Assembly: GCA_012656075.1 (NCBI GenBank) | Contig: JAAKBF010000151.1 | Location: 744,001-808,000, forward strand | Length of the DNA: 64,000 bases | Direction: 5' to 3' | DNA from: Phytophthora hibernalis | Lineage: Eukaryota; Oomycota; Peronosporomycetes; Peronosporales; Peronosporaceae | Shown: piece by piece, positions 54,216-64,000 of the stretch | Position numbering within the stretch: position 1 is the stretch's first letter | Layout of the letters: the number at the start of each line of letters is the position of its first letter | Translations under genes and position numbers: made by a program | Notes under the pieces: model-generated | Databases searched by the model: none | Told to the model about the DNA's origin: nothing | The model's input: only the letters and a program-made list of their open reading frames with translations

Positions 54216-57200
54216 ATGTTTGCATACGAGCTCGAAGGTCTAAAGAGATTGAATATTACACCTATCAAATGGGGTAGTAGCTACCGTGTTAAGGTACGCG
54301 GTCGTACTGGAAAGATGGTATTTGTCAGCAACATCTCCAACCCCAAAAATATGAAGCTGGTAGCTAAGCAGTACAATGTTGGTATCGATACTCTCAAGAA
54401 GCACATGTCTCCTGACTACAAGGCTGACCCGAAATATCGCTTCTACCAAGGAAACCATGTCGAGTCTCATTTATACGAGGGATTCAGCCAGCAGAATTCT
54501 ACGACAAACTCGAGAACGTACTTGCGAGTCAGAAAGCTGCTTTCAAGATTAATATTGCACTTGGATACAACCTCGTTAGTCGAACAGATGATAGCGATAC
54601 CCGATACTTCCACCCGAATTTGAGCGACACCTCGGTGTTCAGCTCACCGATTGCTATCAATAGCAAGGTTGATATTCGCAAGAAGGTCATTTCGGAGATT
54701 CGTTCGATGGAATTAGCTGAGAAGCTTAACTACCCCAAATCGGGATATCTGGTAAAGGCAATCACTGGATTCAAGATTTACATCTACCAGCGCGAACACG
54801 CACTGGGTGATAGTGAAGCTGTCATTCCAAAGATTATCCGCGACAACAAGAGTGTAATCAACTTCCCAAAGACTAACAACAAGTGCGTATTTCACTGCAT
54901 CGCATACCACAAGCAAGATGAACCAAAAAAGGATCCGCGTAGAATTCAAGCTCTGGTAAAGCAGACATTCAAGCAGTACTGCTCGTACAAGGACATCAAT
55001 TATACACTAAGCCTGTTTCGCAGTTTCCAACCAATCGACATTCTCCAGTTTGATGAGCTTGAGGACTGCTTTCAGCTAAGCATTAATGTATTCATGATGG
55101 ATGTGGAGACGGGAAATGTTGAATGCATTCGACGTTCTGACAAGGAGTACGATGTTATCAATATTCTATCTCACGAGAATCATGCTCTTTACATTAAGAA
55201 TATTGATATGCTTCAGTGTAAATACCAATGACCAAAGTGTGAGATGGTGTTTGTCAGCTCCGACAAGCTTCGAAACCATAAGAAGAACCAGTGTGAGCTC
55301 GTAAATATTGAATCATTCCCTGAAGACCCGACTATTTATCGCCCAGTTTCAAATACAATTCGTTCGCTACTGACAAAGTACTCTATCAAGAATACCGATC
55401 AATACATCGATCATTTTATTGTTTATGACTTTGAGGCCATTCTTAAGCCTACGGCGACTCAACATGGGGAGAATACTGTCTTCACGAACGAGCACATCCC
55501 GGTGTCCGTCTCTGTAGCTGATAGCTTGACGGAGGAGGTTCGCTGCTTTGTAAATGATGATCCGAAGGCATTGCTCAAGGATATGTTCCAGTACATTAAT
55601 GATGTCGGAGCGAAGATCCAGAAATACAATGTCTCCAAGTACGAGGTCTTGCTTCGTAAGATAATCGACGCTCAAGGTTTGACAGGCATGGAGGTTCCAG
55701 GTACTCCTCTTGGTAATACGTACAAGACACAGGATGTGGATGCTTGGATTCAATCTGGATATTTCGCCAGCTTCTTTGATTTTCACAGCAAGCTTGGGTT
55801 TGGTAAGAAGCGATCGGACTATGGTAAGATCAAGCAAACTCTGGATCAGGTACCATTCCTTGGCTTTAATTCAGGGCGCTACGATATCAACCTAATCAAG
55901 GCAGACTTGTTCGCTACCATTGGAACCGACAACATCAAATCGGTTATTAAGAACCAAGCTACATGTGCATCGCCACGTAGGACATGAAAATGCTAGACAT
56001 TAGCAACTATGTACCAGCAGGTACAAGCTACGCTAAATACCTATCAACATACCTTGGTGATTGCAAGTGTGATGACAAGTTTCGATGCGTCTGCGGTCTG
56101 GGTAAGGGTATCTTCCCATATGAGTACATTACCTCATTCAATGTATTCAACGAAACTGAAGTGCCTCCTCAATCAGCCTTTGACAGTGAGCTCCGAAATA
56201 CCATCATCAGTGATGATGACTACAAGCGGGTACAGTTTGTCTGGAAGTACTATGGAATGAAGTCGATCAAGGACCTACTTATTTGGTACAACAATCTTGA
56301 TGTTGTTCCATTTATCAAGGCTATCAAGGCTCAACGAGGATTGTTCAAGCGATTCGGTCTGGATATGTTTACCGATGGTGTATCTCTCCCAGGTCTATCA
56401 GAGAAAGTCATGTATCAAACCTGCTTCAACAATCTCCAGTACCCCACCAATTCGGCGAAAGCATTTAGCTTCCCATCCAAACGCATGAGAGGATACAAGA
56501 GCCAGGATGCTGAGGCTAAAAGAGAGTTCAATATGACTACTGAGCACCTTGACATCCTTCTCAAACAGCAAAAGTATCTGTGTGGTCTATGCTACTGTCA
56601 GCTGACCGCTGATACTGCTTCAGCCGATAGAATAAACAACAAGCTTGGGCATATCGATGGCAACATCTTGATCAGCTGTGTGAAGTGCAACACCGCTCGT
56701 AAAAACATGTCCATCAAAGGTTTCGCTACAAGAAGTTGCTTGAGTTCAACTCGGATAAGCTTGTCTATAGCATCGATAGGGAAGAGAAAGATATTTATGC
56801 TAAGATGAAGGCTAACATCGCTGGCGGTCCTTCAATCATCTTCAATCGCTATGCCAAGCGAAATGAGACGATGATTCGCGGGGACAAGGTTTGTAAAAAG
56901 ATTATCGGATACGATGCCAATGCTTTGTACCTGTGGGCACTCGGTAATGAGATGCCTTGTGGGCGATTGACTACGATTGATGCCTATCCTGGTATTATCG
57001 ACGACATTGTCAATGACAAAGTATTTGGCTTCATCGAGTGTGATATTCGTACCCACCACATCTCAAAGAGTACTTTAGTGAGATGACCCCTATTTTCAAG
57101 AACACGCTAATCGACTGCAGCGATGAGAATGTAATTGGTCAGCACATGTTTGAGTACAACGAAGCACGCAAACAAAGCCGAGTAAAGCCAGCTCGTAAGC

Positions 57201-58194
57201 TAATTGGTAGCTACTTTGGTGAAAAGATTCTTATCTATGCTCCGTTGCTCAAGTGGTACATCGCTCACGGAATGGAGATCACCAAAACTTACTGTTTCAT
57301 CAAAGCCAATTCCCACAAAGCATTTGAACCATTTATGGAGGCGGTTTCTAACGCTCGACGGGAGGGTGATGCTGACAAGTCCAAGGCTATGATCGCTGAA
57401 ATGATGAAGTTGGTCGGAAACAGCGCTTTCGGTCGATCTGGTATGGACATGAGTAAGCACAAGGAGATAAAGTACGAGTCTAACGACAAAGCCATCAAGA
57501 GCAAAATTGAGCACTTCACATTTCATGGACTTGAGGAGCTTCATGGTGCGTGTGAGATTACCATGAAGAAACGGCGACTCAAGAACAAGAATCCGATCCA
57601 TTTGTCGATTGCCATCTATCAGCTTGCTAAACTACGCATGCTACAGTTCTACTATGACTGTATCAACTTCTACTTCGATCGCTCGGACTTTCAATACCAG
57701 GAGATGGACACAGACTCGGCATACATCGCATTCAGCTGTGAAAATCCGTTTCAAAACTGTATCAAACCTGAGCTATGTGAGCACTTCAAGCAGCATAAGT
57801 ATGATTGGTTCCCACGCGACTATAACAACGAGGTCGCTAAGTTCGATCGTCGCACACCTGGTTTGTTCAAGGATGAGTGGTCTGGTGATGCTATGGTGTC
57901 ACTATCTTCAAAGAACTATATCTGCTATCTACCTGACCAATCTTACAAGGTCAAGGTTAGTGCCAAGGAGTGCAGCAGGGACGTGGTCGTAACAGTGATG
58001 TACTCAACCCAGATGGCTTTGAAAGTGTTGTCCGTGATCGCATCACACTGCAAGGTACAAACAAAGGCTTTAGACTCAGCAAGGAGACTAAGTCAATCAT
58101 TACCTATAGTCAAACTAAAACAGCTCTCAATTACTACTACGACAAGCGTCGAGTACTTGAGGATGGTATCACCACCGTAGCTTTGGATATTTAA
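54216..58194 (+). pseudogene. polB: Polinton-type DNA polymerase B (DNA_pol_B_2), interrupted
   Basis: This is a replicative, probably protein-primed DNA polymerase of about 1,326 codons. Order: an N-terminal module with NNKCVFHCIAYHKQDEPKK and a Cys-rich finger (PKCEMVFVSSDKLRNHKKNQ); exonuclease motifs YDFEA (about 55424) and GFNSGRYDINLI (about 55858); an inserted HNH-like segment (next entry); polymerase motif A GYDANALYLWALGNEMP (about 56908), motif B KLVGNSAFGRSG (about 57409), motif C EMDTDSAYIA (about 57701); and end RRVLEDGITTVALDI. Five frame changes (near 54473, 55975, 56730, 57065 and 57960) all go the direction of one lost base, and one TGA (55229-55231) replaces a Cys codon of the finger. 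If the losses are assembly errors, only the TGA is a real defect. Confidence 0.85.
56539..56720 (+). other. HNH/endonuclease VII-like insertion inside polymerase B
   Basis: Between the exonuclease and motif A lies LDILLKQQKYLCGLCYCQLT followed by SADRINNKLGHIDGNILISC and VKCNTARKN. The CxxC ... CxxC pair and the DRINN-GHxxGN pattern match the zinc-bound nuclease fold of HNH/endonuclease VII enzymes. It is read in the same frame as the flanking polymerase. Confidence 0.65.
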
Positions 58195-58273
58195 ACGAAG
58201 TTGGCTAATCTAAGCAACTAATTAGAGAGATATTTTTGTCTCATAAATATATAGAGCAGAACTAGTAGCTACG

Positions 58274-59289
58274 ATGGATCAGCAACTGGCAAAGTTATAT
58301 TATGACCCTAAAACGGGATATGTCGGTGCTCAGGCTTTGTATCAGAAGGCAAAGGAGTTAGACCCCAAAATCACATTCAAAGCTGTGAAGGAATGGTATG
58401 CGACCCAGACAGGTATACAACGGTTTCAAGAGCAAAAACGGAAATACGATGGATTCAAAATTGCTTCTCATAACCCCAATTCATGGCAAATGGATCTTGC
58501 GTTCTGGGAAAAACGACCAATTTTGACGGCTATCAATATCATTCTCGCCTTGGGTATGCTAAGCTATTGACGAATAAGACTGCGCCAACTGTACTCACAT
58601 CTCTTAAAACATTTGTTCGTAGTAATAAGGTCGATATACTCACCAGCGACAACGGAAGCGAATTCATGAACACCCAAGCACAAGAATTCTTCAAATCCAA
58701 AAAGATCGAACATTTTAATAACGAACCTGGTGATCATGGTACTATGGGTAAAATTGAAAGATTCAACAGAACCGTAAAGCAGCGATTAACCAAAATCGAT
58801 CCGAAGCGAATCACACAAAAACTGGTAAATGATATTATTACAAACTACAATAGCACCATTCATCGGTCGATTGGTATGAGTCCTAACGATGCAAAAGGTA
58901 AAGTTATAGAAGCTGAGATAACACATAACCAAGAGGAAGCAGAAAAAATTGAAAACGAGCTTGAAGTTGGTACAAACGTCCTTTACCGCCTTAAGAAGCG
59001 AACATTTGACAAGGAAGCTGCCAGATGGAGTAGAGCTGTCTATACAATTGTAGGAATGGACGGGTACCGAGTTGAAATTAGGTCAAAGAATGGTCATACA
59101 CTCTACAAATCACCAAACGATTTGAAAATAGTGCAATCGAAGACAACTGACGCCACAATTAACAAGGGTGATATCTTAGAAGCCGAAAGATATTAGACCA
59201 CAAAAATGCGATCTGGTAAATACAAATATTTAGTGAAGTGGGTTGGTAATGAACCCGACTCCTGGAGCCCCAGGATAATCTCCGCTTAA
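58274..59289 (+). CDS. Polinton-type integrase with C-terminal chromodomain (apparent frameshifts)
   Basis: This enzyme inserts the element DNA into the host genome. The ATG at 58274 (MDQQLAKLYYDPKTGYVGAQ) opens an N-terminal zinc-less helical region. The rve core shows WQMDLAFW (first Asp), ILTSDNGSEF (second Asp) and GKIERFNRTVKQRL (Glu), with 35 residues between the last two. The frame shifts once near 58530 (one base lost). After DILEAERY the frame again shifts by lost bases in an A run (about 59185-59206) to read SGKYKYLVKWVGNEPDSW, a chromodomain that in relatives targets methylated histones. If the shifts are errors, the integrase is complete. A TATA-like AAATATATAGA precedes it near 58245. 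Confidence 0.8.
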
Positions 59290-59603
59290 TCAATAAGAAT
59301 CGAAGATCAACACTCGAGAAGGAGTATTGGAACGGGGTTTCAACACCGCGGCAAGAGTCTTAGAGGGTGATAGACTTCAAATCCTCCGGACATTTAACGA
59401 TTCGCGGAGTTGAGGGCGTCCGTAGATCAAAATGCACATGACGCTTTGGTTCAAGCGTAGGCTTCTCTTTTACTTCTTTCTCAAGGAATCGATTTTCATA
59501 TACCCCTCCGCGTCGAATGGATCAGTATCGATATATTCGATATTCATCGTCGAGTTAAATATCCCCATCTATATATATATATACCCAAAACTTTATCAAA
59601 ATC
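59290..59603. other. Spacer after the integrase
   Basis: No gene recognised. An ATATATATATA run at about 59572-59582 may be the TATA box of the next gene. Confidence 0.4.
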
Positions 59604-60134
59604 ATGACAAACGACGTTGAAAGGAGAGGATCGAAGATCCCTCAGGGGTCCTATAGACACCCTCGGATACCGTCTCCCAATTGCAACGCGACTACGAAAT
59701 CGAATGAGAAATGCTCTCGAACCGCTCTCAAGAGTGGATATTGTAAGCAACACGACAAGGACTATAAAATCGCTTTGTACAAGCGAAAGCTCGCAAAAAT
59801 GCACGAGAGAGTTAGGTTCTATGTCGAGAAAACTTCGCGCTTCAACGATATGATCATTGACATTCAGCGATGCGACTACATCAAGCTTCACCTCGCTCGA
59901 ATCAATGGAGGTAAAGACAGAGCCTACAAGCATGTAATCACCGATCCCAAGTATAAAAATCAGGTCGAGGAATTGTTTGATCTACCAATCGATGAGGTTC
60001 TTCCCGCGTACTATGCTATGCTAAAGCGTCGAAACGACATCGTTCATAAGTATACGATGGGCGAGTGGGAGGAGGGGCCAGTCCCAAGAATCGCGAAGAA
60101 ACGATATCAATTTTCAAAACCACAGCAAAAATAA
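59604..60134 (+). CDS. Small Cys-containing viral protein
   Basis: 176 aa, uninterrupted, from the ATG at 59604. Near the N-terminus CNATTKSNEKCSRTALKSGY followed by CKQH forms a C-C-C-H zinc site of a type scattered in large viruses and phages. The rest is helical and basic (IALYKRKLAKMHERVRFYVE). The end is KKRYQFSKPQQK. Role unknown; a DNA- or capsid-associated protein is possible. Confidence 0.6.
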   Translation: MTNDVERRGSKIPQGSYRHPRIPSPNCNATTKSNEKCSRTALKSGYCKQHDKDYKIALYKRKLAKMHERVRFYVEKTSRFNDMIIDIQRCDYIKLHLARINGGKDRAYKHVITDPKYKNQVEELFDLPIDEVLPAYYAMLKRRNDIVHKYTMGEWEEGPVPRIAKKRYQFSKPQQK

Positions 60135-60158
60135 TTGATTAATATATACGATAGAACC

Positions 60159-62402
60159 ATGTTTCCGAACTTCACAAGCATTGCTCAACGAGAGCAAAAG
60201 CGATTGGATTTGTTAGAACGTTCCCAGCGACGGGTTCGTCAAGCATTCGCCAAGCGTTCGATGTATGCAGACACTCAATGGGCGTCAGATGCTGATAAGA
60301 TGCTATCACTATCTAAAAAGACTACGTCGGATGCTTCGACAGATACCTCAACAGATACCTCATCGGCGACTGTTGAGGCCGCAAAAAGTCTGAGTGATAC
60401 AAGCTCCCAAAAAATCCCTGAGCCCTCACTTGAGGTAAAAGCTGAGACACCAGCTGAGACACCAGTGGAAGTTCCAGTAAAACCTGATGCAAATGACTAT
60501 GAGTCTGACGAGGACCAGCAAACTAAAGAAGCATTGGTTAAGATTTACAAGATCTATCCAGTGTTTAATAAACTCCAACTACACCCCGTGGATAAAAACG
60601 GACGATTTATGACTAAATTCATCATTAAAAATGGTACCACGATTTATACGACAAAGAGCAAGAAATGGGCTAAGGTTGATGCAATTGACTGGGATGCGAC
60701 ATATGACTCAATTAGGATTATAATGGAGACAAACCCACGATTTCTTCAGTATGTCAGTGATTTGAAAAAGGCAAAATCCAATGTATTCCCTGGATATCAG
60801 ACTACGGAACCGCTGAAAGTATGGGAGAGTCAGATCGGTAAAAAGCGTCGATTATCTGACCCACTGAAGAATGATGACTCAAATCGTAGCAAACAACGGC
60901 TTGAGGACAGCTTTGCTGTTGATTCATCGACATCACCTGACGATGACACTGTAGGGGAATTAACGCCAAATCCATACACACCGAGTTCAGACGAGGCTGA
61001 GGCACGGCATGGAATTAAAAGCGGTATTGATGTCGATATGGATAAGAATCTAACTAATGCTGATAACGATGCCAAACTCATTCTCAGTGAATTCTTTAAA
61101 GAGCTTCGCAAACAAATGGTAAAGCTCGCATTTGAACCAAATCCAGTTATTGATACTACAGATGGTGTGAAGGTTCAGAACGGTCTCTATTTCAGTAATC
61201 CAACTCAGAAGCGTCTATTCAATGTCAGATATTCTGATGATAAAAAGGCTACCTCGGCTAATGATTTACGCGATCTCATGGAGAATATTCGTTGGATGGA
61301 TACATTCACAGCACTGATAGATGGCTTTCAAATATTTGACAAACATCTAACGGGTATCGATCGAAAGAGTCCTGATGAGAAAGCTGCTCAACATAGCCTA
61401 ACTCAGAATCTCGGAATACTTGATGGAGTTCTTAAAAGGAATACTAAATCCACTGAGGCAACATCTCGAGTGAAGGAGACGAGCATTGATCCATATGTAT
61501 CACTAAAATTGTTACACGACGAAGCCGAGGCTGCGTTCCAGGATTATGGAGAAGTTAAGAAAATGTATGATGAGGCAAAGCAAGCTACTAAATCCAGACA
61601 TAGCAAGGCTGCCAAGTCTAATCTCAAAGCTGCAACCGCTGCGATGAGAGCTACCAAGGCTAATTATAACAGCAAGCTCAAGAAATACACACTGTTCAAA
61701 AGGGCTACCCAGACATGGATCTTGATGAATTTGACAACATCGCATCTAAACGCGTGGTGGGGAGGCGAACGAAGTTCGAGGTCAAAGACCCTCGGACCGA
61801 GTTCCGAGAGCCCCTCTCACTGTATCATCGACGGTAGATAATGTAGTCGGTCGAGGCCTACGCGGGGCGAGCAGAGCTCACCTTGGAGGTCAGCCAAAGT
61901 TAGATGGTGTTGTTCGCAAAGGTCGGACGTACAATCTCAACGACATTCAAGGCATGGCAACGCCCTCCGCCTATACCTACAAACCGTTGGGAAGCAAGTA
62001 CATTCGAATCCCTGATCTCGATGCAGGAATGCTCGTTATCGTTCAGCCTAACCGCCGCAAGATTGGTCCTAAGCGTGAGGTGAGTGAAGAGCTTCAGAAG
62101 ATGCTCAAGGATCTGGTGTATTCGAAGAATATTAACCAATCATCGTATGATCAGTTATCAACCGATGACAAAAATCTTCAAGGAGATTCTTGCCGCTACT
62201 CATCTCCAGCACAGTTTCTCCGAGAAGTTGGCCGATCCACTGGAGGCGCTCAAGGCCGAATATTTCAAGCTCTAGGGTGAGCTCGAGTTGGGCAATGATA
62301 ATCCCAGTATCCTCAAGCAGCTGAAGGTGATCACGGTGGATATGTACTCGAATCGCCTAATTTCTGACGATGAATTCAAACAAGTTATCACTCGCCTACT
62401 AT
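60159..62402 (+). CDS. Long uncharacterised viral protein, C-terminal part frameshifted
   Basis: The ATG at 60159 (MFPNFTSIAQREQKRLDLLE) opens 560 codons: a Ser/Thr-rich linker (TSDASTDTSTDTSSATVEAA), a globular part (FIIKNGTTIYTTKSKKWAKV), a second acidic linker and a helical part with an Ala/Lys coil (RHSKAAKSNLKAATAAMRAT). Near 61705 a one-base loss moves the frame to YPDMDLDEFDNIASKRVV, near 61820 another to TVDNVVGRGLRGASRAHLGG and KYIRIPDLDAGMLVIVQPNR, and at 62170-62174 (A run) a third to KIFKEILAATHLQHSFSEKL. A TAG at 62274-62276 is followed by an open stretch ending DDEFKQVITRLL (stop 62400-62402). The helical end with GELELGNDNPSILKQLK resembles conserved C-terminal regions of unassigned Polinton proteins. 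Function unknown; structural role possible. Confidence 0.5.
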
Positions 62403-62966
62403 AAATATTTTTTCCTCAACCCCAGAATTATCGCTCAGTCAGGCGGATCGTACGGAGACGAAGCCGATCTGAATATCACTGAACTTAAATCGATTATGAA
62501 GAACCTTATCATCCGGGAACGACCTCAGACAACGCAAGCTAAGTCATGGGTTGATACCAAGCTTCCAACGACTTCGGACGCATCCACTCAGACTGAGTCT
62601 GCCAGCGGCGGTCAGGTCTGGCTGTATGGTAAAAAAGAAGACAGTAAAGACTTTTGCTATTTAAGCGTTAGCTTAGAAGCTAATGCCTTCCCTCACCAAT
62701 CTACCTTTGTAGCCCTTGTATAAATGCATTTTTTTGTTATCAACTTCAATCTCAATGATCGCGCTCTCACCAGTCTTCAGTGGGTAAGAACACACTATCG
62801 CCAAGAACTACGATCTGATCGGCTTGGAGGGTTGTAGAACCAACTATTTGATGTGGTGGCGTTCTCACGTTTGAAACAATTTCTTTGGATGATAGGCAGC
62901 CCATTAGAACGAAGTTCGAAGGATCACAGATCTGAGAACAAGTTCTCTAAGCTCTGCTCTATGGTT
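62403..62966. other. Intergenic region between convergent viral genes
   Basis: A frame at about 62487-62723 (MKNLIIRERPQTTQAKSWVD, SASGGQVWLYGKKEDSKDF) may be a small gene or remnant. The rest is non-coding. Confidence 0.35.
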
Positions 62967-64000
62967 CTATATTAGACTCGGGATCTTTTTCTCCAGTTCC
63001 TCAATACGTGATTGCAGAGATAGCAATACATCCTGCTGCTCCTGTATGGCTTTGCATAGCACTGCAGTCAGCGATGCCAGATCGATACCCATTGGATCCA
63101 CAGGAAAACCCTGTTCGTTCAGAGTATCGTTGGGGCATTCTTCGCCAGCCACAGCTTCAGGGACAATCTCAGCCATCTCTTGAGCGATGAAACCGACATG
63201 ATCTGTTTGCTCCTGAATCATCTTGAAACGACGTGGCTTCATTTTCATAACAGCTTCCAGACCATAGGGGATATCTATAATATCTTTCTTCAGTCTTCGA
63301 TCCGATGCATTTGTGTAAGCACCACCTCTGACAGGTACGTAAGCACTCCACACACCCAAAATACTACAAACACCAAATCGAATACTACCAACCGTAGAAT
63401 CACTACCGATGCCCCAATAATTGCTTGAGCTCCAATTGCCAACGTACGATGCGTTAGAGCTACTATTTGCCGTGATATAGATCAGCTGAGTACCTCTCAT
63501 CCAGCCATTCACATATAATTCAGCTGGAATGTTTGCCGCGGTGGCATTAATACCGACCTGATTGTTGGATTTGATGACGAGAGCGTTGTTGGAACCATAC
63601 ACATCCACGGATAGAGTATTGTTGTCAGAGGCAGCGCCAGCATATGTGTATTGAAGAGTCATACAGTTCTTAGATGATTCCGAGTGTCCTATGCGAAAGC
63701 CGCACGAGGCATTCTTGAGAAGATTTAGATTCTGAGCACCAGCGATGCCCCCAACGCTAACGATTCCCGATTGACTGCAGCGGATACACTCTCTCAAACT
63801 ACTTGTCGCTGCATCTGCCGATCTCACCGAAAATACCAAATCACTGGCGGCATATGAACCTGTGATGCGCTCAGCAATGATACTACACGAAGGTGTGTAT
63901 GACGACGCTGTGAAGCCAACAGAACCTGATCCATCATTGAAGAAGGCAATGCCGCTACCAGTTCCTACGATATCAGCTGGACTAACGAGAACGAGATTAT
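62967..64000 (-). CDS. Fibre-like protein with S74 intramolecular chaperone domain (5' end outside window)
   Basis: The minus-strand frame is open from 64000 to a stop at 62967 (at least 344 aa). The first part is Ser/Asn/Gly-rich beta-type sequence (TLSVDVYGSNNALVIKSNNQ, SNASYVGNWSSSNYWGIGSD) like trimeric fibres. The C-terminal 130 residues are a Peptidase S74 chaperone: SDRRLKKDIIDIPYGLEAVM, the catalytic Ser/Lys region, PRRFKM, HVGFIAQEMAEIVPEAV, and a final coiled coil (IQEQQDVLLSLQSRIEELEK). In phages and large viruses this domain trimerises the fibre, then cleaves itself off. It points to a virion attachment protein. The start codon is not in the window. Confidence 0.85.
   Translation of the reverse strand, partial: NLVLVSPADIVGTGSGIAFFNDGSGSVGFTASSYTPSCSIIAERITGSYAASDLVFSVRSADAATSSLRECIRCSQSGIVSVGGIAGAQNLNLLKNASCGFRIGHSESSKNCMTLQYTYAGAASDNNTLSVDVYGSNNALVIKSNNQVGINATAANIPAELYVNGWMRGTQLIYITANSSSNASYVGNWSSSNYWGIGSDSTVGSIRFGVCSILGVWSAYVPVRGGAYTNASDRRLKKDIIDIPYGLEAVMKMKPRRFKMIQEQTDHVGFIAQEMAEIVPEAVAGEECPNDTLNEQGFPVDPMGIDLASLTAVLCKAIQEQQDVLLSLQSRIEELEKKIPSLI

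Larger units (their letters stand above)
53150..64000. mobile_element. Polinton/Maverick-like integrated virus (partial, right end outside window)
   Basis: A block of AT-richer sequence encodes, left to right: two small proteins, a protein-primed-type family B DNA polymerase, a DD35E integrase with chromodomain, a Cys-containing small protein, a long unknown protein, and on the opposite strand an S74-chaperone fibre-like protein cut by the window edge. Polymerase B plus retroviral-type integrase is the hallmark of Polintons. Capsid proteins, packaging ATPase and protease are not recognised here and may lie beyond 64000. The left boundary is approximate; terminal repeats cannot be tested with one end missing. 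Confidence 0.75.

Noticed and set aside
1..64000. tRNA, rRNA or CRISPR arrays
   Set aside because: No cloverleaf-like or rRNA-like sequence and no regularly spaced identical repeats with unique spacers were seen; the tandem arrays lack spacers.

Overview
The window looks like a chromosomal segment from an oomycete, most likely a Phytophthora or close relative. The reasons are a Crinkler (CRN) effector with the LQLFLAK motif, short spliceosomal introns (52-105 bp) in GC-rich genes, pieces of PDR-type ABC transporters, and a transposon community (Tc1, PIF/Harbinger, MULE, hAT, pogo-like) typical of these genomes. No species is claimed.

Layout. 1-12.9 kb is a transposon nest: a near-intact Tc1/mariner element with 249-bp inverted repeats, a decayed IS630-like transposase, a complete two-gene PIF/Harbinger element with TCA target duplications, a tandem-repeat-bearing terminal-inverted-repeat element plus a short MITE made of its two ends, and a MULE with a perfect 9-bp target duplication. 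12.9-30.4 kb is a conserved gene island: Prp43/DHX15 helicase, a probable mitochondrial DEAD-box helicase, a coiled-coil PX protein, a MYND/Cys-rich protein, two uncharacterised genes, a TTLL9-like tubulin ligase, DPM1, a single-pass membrane protein and eIF2B epsilon. 30.4-51.7 kb is again repeat-rich: a hAT transposase, two partial PDR transporter pseudogenes, a multi-exon unknown gene, Harbinger, ZSWIM/MULE, pogo and ISL3-like remnants, and long stretches I cannot classify. 51.7-53.1 kb is a broken CRN effector with an HNH-nuclease-like C-terminus. From about 53.2 kb to the right edge there is an AT-richer, virus-like block: a protein-primed-type DNA polymerase B, a DD35E integrase with chromodomain, small Cys-rich proteins, a long unknown protein and an S74-chaperone fibre-like protein. 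It is best explained as a Polinton/Maverick-type element or related integrated DNA virus that continues past the window.

Two cross-cutting points affect every reading. First, six of the ten conserved genes carry exactly one apparent 1-nt loss, often in or beside a short homopolymer, and the frameshifts in the viral polymerase all go in the same direction. This looks like under-called bases in an assembly, so several 'pseudogenes' here may be intact in the organism. Second, true decay (in-frame stops, frameshifts in the other direction, large deletions) is still visible in most of the transposons and in the CRN gene.
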